Below, in pieces: positions 7,082 to 13,699 of a stretch of 13,699 nt of DNA (position 1 is its first letter; each line of letters opens with the position of its first letter). The DNA comes from JBBRTJ01 sp038244535 (GTDB lineage Bacteria; Actinomycetota; Acidimicrobiia; Acidimicrobiales; Ilumatobacteraceae). The DNA is taken from positions 1 through 13,699 of the forward strand of contig JBBRTJ010000097.1 of the NCBI GenBank assembly GCA_038244535.1, in the 5' to 3' direction. Both the position numbers and the translations under genes were made by a program. A model generated the notes under the pieces. That model was given only the letters and a program-made list of their open reading frames with translations. It was not told the DNA's origin and did no database searches.

Positions 7082-8088
7082 GTTCCGTTGGAGCGCAGGA
7101 GCGCTCCAAGGTCGCCCGGACCCTTGCGCTGGCTCGCTTCGAACAACTGGTTGGCAGTGGCCTGTGCGAACTCGGTCCGCTCGACCTGGCGGAAGATCCC
7201 GACCGGGGTCGGGCTGTGCACGTCACTCGCCAGCCGTGAAAGGGCAAAGGCCAGCCCCGGCTCGCTGCGGTGGGCATCGTGGACCAAGACGGCGTCCTCA
7301 CCGACGTCGGCGACGGCCACGATGCGCAGCTGGCCGTCGCTGCCCATCACCACACCCTTCTCGTTCGACGACCCGAAGCGAATCGGCTCACCGTGCACGA
7401 GGGGGATCAACATGTCGGCCCGCTTCTCACGCCCGGTCAGATCCTCGAAGGCGCCGTCGTTGAAGACGTTGCAGTTCTGGAAGATCTCGACGAAGGCCGC
7501 CCCGCGGTGGTCGTGGGCCGCCCGGAAGATCTCCATCATGTGCTTGCGGTCCATGTCGTGGGTCCGGGCCACGAAGGTGGCTTCGGCGCCGAGCGCAATG
7601 CTCACCGGGTTGAACGGCCGGTCGAGCGAGCCGAACGGCGTCGACTTCGTGATCTTGCCCAGCTCGCTCGTCGGCGAGTACTGGCCCTTGGTGAGACCGT
7701 AGATCTGGTTGTTGAACATCAAGATCGTGAGGTTCACGTTGCGGCGCAGCGCATGGATCAGGTGGTTGCCCCCGATCGACAGGCCATCACCGTCGCCGGT
7801 GACCACCCACACGTCCAGGTCTGGGCGGGCGACGGCCAGCCCGGTGGCGATGGCGGGCGCACGGCCGTGGATGCTGTGGATGCCGTAGGTCTCCATGTAG
7901 TACGGGAAGCGGCTCGAACAGCCGATCCCGCTCACGAACACCGTGTTCTCGGCCCGCACGCCGAGATCGGGCATGAGCATCTGGACAGCGGTCAGGATGC
8001 CGTAGTCCCCGCAGCCCGGGCACCACCGCACCTCTTGGTCGGTGGCCCAGTCCTTCTTGGTGGTCATGGGCACGGCCAGGTCGGTCAT
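7066..8088 (-). CDS. korB: 2-oxoacid (2-oxoglutarate):ferredoxin oxidoreductase, beta subunit
   Basis: Thiamine-diphosphate and [4Fe-4S] subunit of the heterodimer that oxidatively decarboxylates a 2-oxoacid, probably 2-oxoglutarate to succinyl-CoA, reducing ferredoxin. It has 340 residues. The four cluster cysteines are visible: Cys23 and Cys26 in WCPGCGDYG, Cys57 in GIGCSSR, and Cys206 in FQNCNVF. The ThDP/Mg motif is GDGDGLSIGGNH (98-109) with NNQIYGLTKGQYSPTS (126-141). The start is ATG 8088, with GGAGGA 5 nt upstream and a 4-nt ATGA overlap with korA. The pair resembles M. tuberculosis KorAB (Rv2455c/Rv2454c), which works aerobically in the TCA cycle. Whether the substrate is 2-oxoglutarate or another oxoacid cannot be proven from sequence. 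No ferredoxin gene is present in the window. Confidence 0.95.
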   Translation of the reverse strand: MTDLAVPMTTKKDWATDQEVRWCPGCGDYGILTAVQMLMPDLGVRAENTVFVSGIGCSSRFPYYMETYGIHSIHGRAPAIATGLAVARPDLDVWVVTGDGDGLSIGGNHLIHALRRNVNLTILMFNNQIYGLTKGQYSPTSELGKITKSTPFGSLDRPFNPVSIALGAEATFVARTHDMDRKHMMEIFRAAHDHRGAAFVEIFQNCNVFNDGAFEDLTGREKRADMLIPLVHGEPIRFGSSNEKGVVMGSDGQLRIVAVADVGEDAVLVHDAHRSEPGLAFALSRLASDVHSPTPVGIFRQVERTEFAQATANQLFEASQRKGPGDLGALLRSNGTWRIE

Positions 8089-9965
8089 CGGATTCCTCCG
8101 TCCAGCGCTTCGAGGATGGCGGCTTCGAGCTCGCCGGCGGTGAAGGGCACGCCGGCCACCTTGCTCACGGGGCGGGCGTCGACCAGGAACTCGGCCCGCA
8201 CCACCCGGCACAGCTGTCCGAGGTTCATCTCGGGCACCAGCACCCGGCGACGGCCGGCGAGCAGCTCACCCAGGTTGCTCGGCAAGGGGTTGAGGTGGGT
8301 CAGGTGCACGGAGGCGACCTTGGCCCCGGTGGCCCGGACGCGGGCGACACCGGCGTCGATGGCACCCCAGGTCGACCCCCACCCGAGGACCAGCACCTCG
8401 GCGTCGGCGTCGCCGGACACGGTGGCCAGCGGGATGTCCTTGGCGATGCCGGCGATCTTGGCCGCTCGGAGGTGGACCATTTTGGAGTGGTTCTCCGGCG
8501 TGTAGCTGATGTTGCCGGTGCCGTCTTCCTTCTCGATGCCACCGACCCGGTGGGCGAGGCCGGGCGTGCCCGGGATCGCCCACGGTCGAGCAAGGGTCTC
8601 GGGATCACGCAGGTAGGGCCAGAACTCCATCGAGCCGTCCGCGGCTTGGTGGTTGGCCTCGGTGGTGAAGCTGACCGAGATGTCGGGCAGCGACGCGATG
8701 TCGGGCAACCTCCACGGCTCCGAGCCATTGGCCAGGTACCCGTCGCTCAACAGGATCACCGGGGTGCGGTACTTGAGGGCGATGCGCACGGCTTCGATCG
8801 CGGCGTCAAAGCACTGCGATGGGCTGTAGGCCGCCACCACCGGGAGCGGCGCCTCACCGTGGCGCCCGTACAGGGCGATGAACAGGTCGGCGGCCTCGGT
8901 CTTGGTCGGCAAGCCAGTGCTCGGACCGCCGCGCTGGATGTCGATGATCAACAGCGGCAGCTCGAGACTGACAGCCAGGCTGATGGTCTCGCTCTTCAGT
9001 GCCAGGCCCGGGCCACTGGTGGTGGTGACCCCGAGGTGGCCGGCGAAGGAGGCACCGAGGGCCGAGCCGGCCGCCGCGATCTCGTCCTCGGCCTGGAAGG
9101 TTCGGATCCCGAAGTGCTTGTGCTTGCTGAGCTCGTGGAGGATGTCGCTGGCCGGCGTGATCGGGTAGCTGCCGAGGAAGATGGGAAGACCGGCGAGCTG
9201 ACCGGCGGCCACCACGCCCCATGCCAACGCAGTGTTGCCCGTGATGTTGGTGTACTCGCCGCTGGGCAGTGCCGCCGGACGGACGGTCTGGGGGTGAGCG
9301 AACACCTCAGTCGTCTCGCCGTAGGCATGCCCGGCCATGAACGCGGCACGGTTCGACGCCAGGACCAGCGGATCCTTGGCGAACCGGGTCTCGATCCACT
9401 CGAGGGTCGGCTCCAGTGGCCGGGAGAACGCCCAAGAGATCAGCCCCAGGGCGAAGAAGTTCTTCGACCGGTCGGCATCGCGCGGCTTCACCCCGTGTGG
9501 TGCCGCCGCCGCCTTGGTGAGGCTGGTCATGGGCACCCGGATGAGCTGGTACGCGGCCAGGCTGTCGTCGTCGAGGGGGTTGCTCGTGTAGCCGGCCTTG
9601 GCCAGGTTGCGCTCGTCGAAGGTGTCGTCGTTGACGATCAGCGTGCCCCCGAGCTCGAGGTGGTGCAGATCGGCCCGCAACGCCGCAGGGTTCATCGCCA
9701 CCAGCACGTTCGGAGCGTCACCGGGGGTCGTGATGACGTGGTCAGAGATGTGCACCTGGAACGAGGAGACCCCGGCCAAGGTGCCCGCTGGGGCCCGGAT
9801 CTCAGCCGGGTACTCGGGCAGCGTCGACAGGTCGTTGCCGAAGAGCGCGCTCACCGAGGTGAAGCGGTCGCCCGTCAGCTGCATCCCGTCGCCGGAGTCG
9901 CCGGCAAAGCGCAGCACGACCCGCGACAGCGGCTCGGGTGTCTCTCGGTTCAACGTGTCGGTCAT
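8085..9965 (-). CDS. korA: 2-oxoacid (2-oxoglutarate):ferredoxin oxidoreductase, alpha subunit (fused gamma-alpha)
   Basis: Partner of KorB. It has 626 residues, the length of the fused gamma+alpha type. The gamma domain (about 14-205) starts VVLRFAGDSGDGMQLTGD. The alpha domain (about 235-626) carries the conserved SYPITPASDIL (266-276), QAEDEIAAAG (291-300), TTSGPGLALKSE (315-326) and the GGPSTGLPTKTE stretch (347-358). These residues bind coenzyme A and the 2-oxoacid in crystal structures of the family. The start is ATG 9965, preceded by GGGGGAGG with a 9-nt spacer; a longer in-frame start upstream has no family support. The stop overlaps the korB start by 4 nt, so the two subunits are made together. 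About 97 nt separate it from the aldolase gene. The complex is cytosolic; no membrane segments are present. Confidence 0.95.
   Translation of the reverse strand: MTDTLNRETPEPLSRVVLRFAGDSGDGMQLTGDRFTSVSALFGNDLSTLPEYPAEIRAPAGTLAGVSSFQVHISDHVITTPGDAPNVLVAMNPAALRADLHHLELGGTLIVNDDTFDERNLAKAGYTSNPLDDDSLAAYQLIRVPMTSLTKAAAAPHGVKPRDADRSKNFFALGLISWAFSRPLEPTLEWIETRFAKDPLVLASNRAAFMAGHAYGETTEVFAHPQTVRPAALPSGEYTNITGNTALAWGVVAAGQLAGLPIFLGSYPITPASDILHELSKHKHFGIRTFQAEDEIAAAGSALGASFAGHLGVTTTSGPGLALKSETISLAVSLELPLLIIDIQRGGPSTGLPTKTEAADLFIALYGRHGEAPLPVVAAYSPSQCFDAAIEAVRIALKYRTPVILLSDGYLANGSEPWRLPDIASLPDISVSFTTEANHQAADGSMEFWPYLRDPETLARPWAIPGTPGLAHRVGGIEKEDGTGNISYTPENHSKMVHLRAAKIAGIAKDIPLATVSGDADAEVLVLGWGSTWGAIDAGVARVRATGAKVASVHLTHLNPLPSNLGELLAGRRRVLVPEMNLGQLCRVVRAEFLVDARPVSKVAGVPFTAGELEAAILEALDGGIR
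8089..8096 (-). promoter_or_regulatory. Ribosome-binding site of korB inside korA
   Basis: GGAGGA on the minus strand within the last codons of korA, about 5 nt before the korB ATG at 8088. It selects this ATG over the in-frame ATG at 8067 and shows that korB is reinitiated within the same transcript. Confidence 0.75.
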
Positions 9966-10064
9966 GTAGGGCCGCCTCCCCCGAGGTACTGGCCAATGTG
10001 GCGGGTCGTTCTTACCACGCGACACCCCCTTGGAGGTAGGTCACCGGGTCGAGGTGGCGGCCCG

Positions 10065-11117
<1,053 letters not shown>

Positions 11118-11128
11118 GGGGTCCTCCT
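11118..11128 (-). promoter_or_regulatory. Ribosome-binding site of the aldolase gene
   Basis: GAGGAGG on the minus strand, 4 nt before the GTG at 11117. It is the basis for choosing this non-ATG start, which also gives exactly the E. coli FbaB length. Confidence 0.75.
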
Positions 11129-11165
11129 CAGCGGGGCCTGCGACAGGCCCGGCGATGGTGAGCGA

Positions 11166-11537
11166 TCATGGTGAGGCTACCCCTCCCCCGGACGCCGACC
11201 GGCCACCGATGGCGTCGACGCCACGCTTCATGAGCCGGCTCGCTCGGCGCCGGTCGGACGTGGGCACCACGGCGTCGGCCACCACCTCGGTGCGGCTCTG
11301 CGTGATGCCCCCGATGCGGAAGAAGCGACGGTGCACGCGCCCGAGCACCACCACCTCGGCCCCGGCGACCAGCGTGTCGACCGCCGAGTCGGGTGGCTCG
11401 TGCCACACGACCGGAACCGATGACGAGCCACCGGCGGTGTCGGTGACGAGTTCGATGCCAAGCACACTTGTGCCGACCGGCAAAATGCGCTGCTCAGGCG
11501 GACGAGCGACGATGCCGCTCAGGATGACGACGTTCAT
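11166..11537 (-). CDS. Small OB-fold, single-stranded-DNA-binding (SSB)-like protein
   Basis: A 123-residue protein starting MNVVILSGIVARPPEQRILP, the typical first strands of a bacterial SSB/PriB OB fold. VPVVWHEPP (41-49) corresponds to the usual strand with a conserved Trp, and VLGRVHRRFF (64-73) to the next strand. The OB domain takes up about residues 1-95. The tail (96-123) is short and basic then Gly/Ser-rich, and lacks the acidic DDxIPF tip with which the main SSB recruits repair and replication proteins. It is therefore probably a second, accessory SSB rather than the replicative one, which is normally found beside rpsF/rpsR. The ATG has GAGGG about 6 nt upstream. It is 95 nt downstream of the TPR gene and 48 nt upstream of the aldolase gene. 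Confidence 0.75.
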   Translation of the reverse strand: MNVVILSGIVARPPEQRILPVGTSVLGIELVTDTAGGSSSVPVVWHEPPDSAVDTLVAGAEVVVLGRVHRRFFRIGGITQSRTEVVADAVVPTSDRRRASRLMKRGVDAIGGRSASGGGVASP

Positions 11538-11632
11538 GGGGGACCCTCGACGCTGATCGTGACGTGGACGAGGGGAAGTACCTGAACCCTACAGACGGGC
11601 TGTGACAGGGATCGCCGCTGGCCTCAAGTGCG

Positions 11633-13342
11633 TCACCAGCTCGAGCCGAGCCCACCGAGGCGTTGCCCGACATCGGCGAACTCGGGATCCTCGGCCGCGA
11701 TGTGCTGGAACAGGCGGCGCGCCCTCGGGGCATCGCCGGCGCGGTCGTACAGATCGGCCAGCACGTACCACTGGCGCAGGTGGTGCTCTCGCACCCGCTT
11801 GGGCTTGGTGCTCGTGGCCTTGACGAGCAGCGCAATCGCATCGTCCAGCTGCCCCTGATCGGCGAGCGCCCCGGCGGCCACGATGCGGCCCTCGGCCACG
11901 AGCTCGGCCGACGGCGACGCCGCCCGCAGCTCGTCCCACAACGCGTCGACCTCGCCGTAGCGGCGCAGTGCCCGGTAGCAGTCCGCCAGCACTGGGTTCT
12001 GGTCGACCGAGCCCGTGATCGAGCGGTACGCCTCGAACTCGGTGGCCGCCGCCCGCCAGCGATCGAGCCGATACAACGTGAGCCCCAGCAGTTCGCGCAC
12101 GGCGGCCACCGTCGGCGCTTCTGCTACGAGGCGCACCAGGGAGCGACGAGCCTCCTCATACCGCTCCCGCTCGAACGACGCCCGGGCCGCATCGAGCGAG
12201 GCGGCCACCTTGACGACGCGACGCTGGCCCACGGCGCCGGCCAGCTCGCCGGTGACTTCATCGGGCAGGCGCGGCACGCTTCGTCTCACCGGGCGAGGCG
12301 GTGTCTCGTGGGCGCTGGTGGAGCTCGTAGCAGCGCGGACCGCAGCCGCCGACGCCACCCGGCGAACCACACCCTCGTCGCGCCATTGTTCGGGTGCAAA
12401 GGGCTCGAGCCTCGGTGGCGGGCCGCTTCGGTCGGGCTTCTTGGCGGGGACCGCACCAGCCGGGCGCCTGGGGGCCCCTTCGGGCCCGTCCACCCGCCGG
12501 TTCAGCCGTCCCGATGGCTCCGGGCGGCGGCGCACGAACGACGGCACTGAATCAACTCCGGCCTCCCACATGACCACGGCACCCGTCGACGCGTCATAAC
12601 TGCGAACCCGTTCGCCCCGCTTGATGATCCGCCCCGACTGGTCATAGCCGAACGGCGCCAGTGCCTCGCCTCTGACGACCGAGGGACGATCGCGAGGACC
12701 CGATCGGGCCGGAGCTCGACCGCCGCTCGCCCGGTTCGTGCTGGGACCGCGGTTGGCGCCCCGGTCCCCCGCAGCTGAGGGTGCAGACCAAGGGCCACCC
12801 GCACCGCCACCTTCGGCCCGCGGCGGACCCGGCCGCCGCACCGAACCATCCGCACCGTCACGTCGCGCCCCGGACGGACCCGGCCGCCGCACCGAACCAT
12901 CCGCACCGTCACGCCGCGCCCCGGACGGACCCGGCCGCCGCACCGAACCATCCGCACCGTCACGCCGCGCCCCGGACGGACCCGGCCGCCGGACGGGGCT
13001 ACCCGCACCACCCGAGGTCGTCGCGGTGCGAGGCGCTCTCGTGCGATCCGATCCCGAGCGGTCCTCCCCCTCGCGCGGAGGGCGCCTCGCACCGGCAGCA
13101 GCAGGACCGCCGCGCACCACCCGGGCGCCAGCCGGCCAGCGACCACCACCGGATGTGGCCCCACCCGACCCCGGAGCCGGACGTCGGACCACGGAGCCCG
13201 CAGGGCGGCCCGAGCCTGCGGTACTCCGACTGGCACCCGCAGGGCCGTCGCGTCGAGCCGATGATCCCTGACCAGCGCTCGACCTGGACTGCGAACCGCC
13301 CGACAGTCGTCGGGGCGCGGGTTGGTCGGGGCGTTCAGGCAT
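11633..13342 (-). CDS. TPR-domain protein with Arg/Gly/Pro-rich disordered N-terminus
   Basis: A 569-residue protein with three parts. Residues 1-225 are disordered and rich in R, G, P, S and A, with three perfect 17-residue repeats of VRRPGPSGARRDGADGS (117-133, 134-150, 151-167) and a decayed fourth. Residues about 228-272 form a small ordered-looking segment (FGYDQSGRIIKRGERVRSYD). A basic linker follows, and residues about 372-569 are a TPR-like helical domain (for example ARASFERERYEEARRSLVRL at 386-405). This C-terminal part is comparable to the TPR protein at the start of the M. tuberculosis HAD-tlyA-recN cluster (Rv1691, about 250 residues). The ATG has AGGA 9 nt upstream; longer in-frame starts would run into the 5S rRNA and were rejected. 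It starts 27 nt after the rRNA terminator. RG-rich arms often bind RNA, so a ribosome or RNA link is possible but unproven. Confidence 0.85.
   Translation of the reverse strand: MPERPDQPAPRRLSGGSQSRSSAGQGSSARRDGPAGASRSTAGSGRPAGSVVRRPAPGSGGATSGGGRWPAGARVVRGGPAAAGARRPPREGEDRSGSDRTRAPRTATTSGGAGSPVRRPGPSGARRDGADGSVRRPGPSGARRDGADGSVRRPGPSGARRDGADGSVRRPGPPRAEGGGAGGPWSAPSAAGDRGANRGPSTNRASGGRAPARSGPRDRPSVVRGEALAPFGYDQSGRIIKRGERVRSYDASTGAVVMWEAGVDSVPSFVRRRPEPSGRLNRRVDGPEGAPRRPAGAVPAKKPDRSGPPPRLEPFAPEQWRDEGVVRRVASAAAVRAATSSTSAHETPPRPVRRSVPRLPDEVTGELAGAVGQRRVVKVAASLDAARASFERERYEEARRSLVRLVAEAPTVAAVRELLGLTLYRLDRWRAAATEFEAYRSITGSVDQNPVLADCYRALRRYGEVDALWDELRAASPSAELVAEGRIVAAGALADQGQLDDAIALLVKATSTKPKRVREHHLRQWYVLADLYDRAGDAPRARRLFQHIAAEDPEFADVGQRLGGLGSSW
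12840..12992 (-). repeat. Three 51-bp in-frame tandem repeats in the TPR gene
   Basis: Units at 12840-12890, 12891-12941 and 12942-12992. Unit 1 differs from unit 2 at one base (CACGTCG against CACGCCG), and unit 3 matches unit 2 apart from its last base. Partial, diverged copies flank the array on both sides. Because 51 is a multiple of three, the array encodes three identical 17-residue protein units. Near-perfect DNA identity implies recent expansion, and copy number may vary between strains. Confidence 0.93.
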
Positions 13343-13362
13343 GACGGGCGATCCTAGGCGGC

Positions 13363-13401
13363 AAAACGACAAACACCCCCGCACGAATGCGAGGGTGTTT
13401 G
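13363..13401 (-). terminator. Intrinsic terminator of the rRNA operon
   Basis: Just downstream of the 5S gene on the minus strand, a 14-bp stem (13388-13401 pairing with 13370-13383, with one G-U pair) closes a TTCG loop. It is followed by TCGTTTTGC. UUCG is an exceptionally stable tetraloop. This is a textbook Rho-independent terminator in a high-GC genome, and it ends the 16S-23S-5S transcript before the TPR gene. Confidence 0.93.
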
Positions 13402-13409
13402 CAAGAAGA

Positions 13410-13527
13410 TTCCGGCGGCGTCCTACTCTCCCAGGGGGTCTACCCCCAAGTACCATCGGCGCTGGCAGGCTTAACGGCCGTGTTCGGAATGGGAACGGGT
13501 GTATCCCCGCCGCCATGGCCACCGGAA
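13410..13527 (-). rRNA. rrf: 5S ribosomal RNA
   Basis: Complete, about 118 nt. On the minus strand it begins near TTCCGGTGGCC and ends near GGACGCCGCCGGAA, and these ends pair to form helix I. The conserved core includes ACCCGTTCCCATTCCGAAC and the GGTACT/GGGAGAGTAGG segments of domain gamma. It lies about 60 nt downstream of the 23S end with no tRNA between, the usual order of a bacterial rRNA operon. Exact ends may be off by one or two bases. Confidence 0.95.
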
Positions 13528-13539
13528 ACTGTTGAGTTG

Positions 13540-13554
13540 CGTGGGTATCCCACG
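13540..13554 (-). other. Small hairpin in the 23S-5S spacer
   Basis: A perfect 6-bp stem (13549-13554 with 13540-13545) around a 3-nt loop in the spacer between 23S and 5S. Short stems in this spacer commonly take part in rRNA processing. That role is an inference; only the pairing is seen. Confidence 0.45.
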
Positions 13555-13587
13555 AGAACTCCAGAGCGAGCACGAGCGTCATTCAAA

Positions 13588-13699
13588 CCAAGCCCTCGGC
13601 CGATTAGTACCGGTCGGCTGAACGGGTTACCCCGAATACACCTCCGGCCTATCAACGTGGTCGTCTACCACGGGCCTTACCAGGTTAACCCTGTGGGAG
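13588..13699 (-). rRNA. rrl: 23S ribosomal RNA, 3' end (partial)
   Basis: The last 110 or so nucleotides of 23S rRNA on the minus strand, continuing beyond the window. It is recognised by the conserved 3'-terminal segments GGTTAACCTGGTAAGG, GTAGACGACCACGTTGATAG, CCGGAGGTGTA and GTACTAATCGGCCGAGGGC. The 3' end is placed near 13588 by comparison with the usual end just after GAGGGCTTGG and is approximate. Confidence 0.93.

Noticed and set aside
12840..12992. Regular 51-bp repeats as a possible CRISPR array
   Set aside because: The units are contiguous with no unique spacers, are a multiple of three and stay in frame within a protein gene.
13343..13582. An extended N-terminus of the TPR protein reaching to 13582
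   Set aside because: This extension would translate the 5S rRNA and the rRNA terminator; the ATG at 13342 has its own AGGA site.

Overview
The window reads as a high-GC (roughly 68-70% by eye) actinobacterial chromosome segment. The 5S/23S ends, the gene order and the KorAB and FbaB-type proteins fit the Acidimicrobiia/Acidimicrobiales better than the mycobacteria or streptomycetes. That placement is an inference; no database was searched. Everything except one gene is on the minus strand, so transcription runs from right to left.

Right edge (13.3-13.7 kb): the 3' end of a 23S rRNA, a short spacer with a small hairpin, a complete 5S rRNA and a strong intrinsic terminator (14-bp stem, UUCG-type loop, U-rich tail). 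Directly after it (13342-11633) is a 569-residue protein with a long Arg/Gly/Pro-rich disordered N-terminus, which contains three 51-bp in-frame tandem repeats, and a C-terminal TPR-like domain. Next (11537-10065) come a small OB-fold SSB-like protein and a class I DhnA/FbaB-type fructose-bisphosphate aldolase. These are followed by korA-korB (9965-7066), a 2-oxoacid:ferredoxin oxidoreductase pair overlapping by 4 nt with clear ribosome-binding sites. A small secreted Cys-rich lipoprotein candidate follows, overlapping the korB end.

Middle: a DUF1015-family protein (about 5454-6656) is the only plus-strand gene. It is convergent with the lipoprotein and divergent, with almost no spacer, from a HAD-IIA phosphatase.

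Left half (5444-1): HAD-IIA phosphatase, a coiled-coil protein with a Lys/Ala-rich histone-H1-like tail, tlyA (rRNA 2'-O-methyltransferase), nadK, recN and the N-terminal 239 codons of pyrG, which runs off the window. tlyA-nadK-recN are translationally coupled (4-nt and 1-nt overlaps). This order matches the Mycobacterium tuberculosis Rv1691-Rv1699 neighbourhood (TPR, HAD phosphatase, small protein, tlyA, ppnK, recN, ..., pyrG). The differences are that the TPR gene is separated by about 6 kb of central-metabolism genes, and that the two genes usually between recN and pyrG in mycobacteria are absent here.

The window combines housekeeping functions (rRNA and its methylation, NADP supply, CTP synthesis, DNA repair) with a central-carbon module (FbaB and KorAB). 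No mobile elements, CRISPR arrays, tRNAs or phage genes were seen. No stretch above 300 bases lacks a gene; the longest spacers are about 100 bases. I found no convincing new multi-gene system. The most noteworthy points are the mutually exclusive hairpins before pyrG, the repeat-bearing TPR protein downstream of the rRNA terminator, and the uncharacterised DUF1015 and lipoprotein genes.
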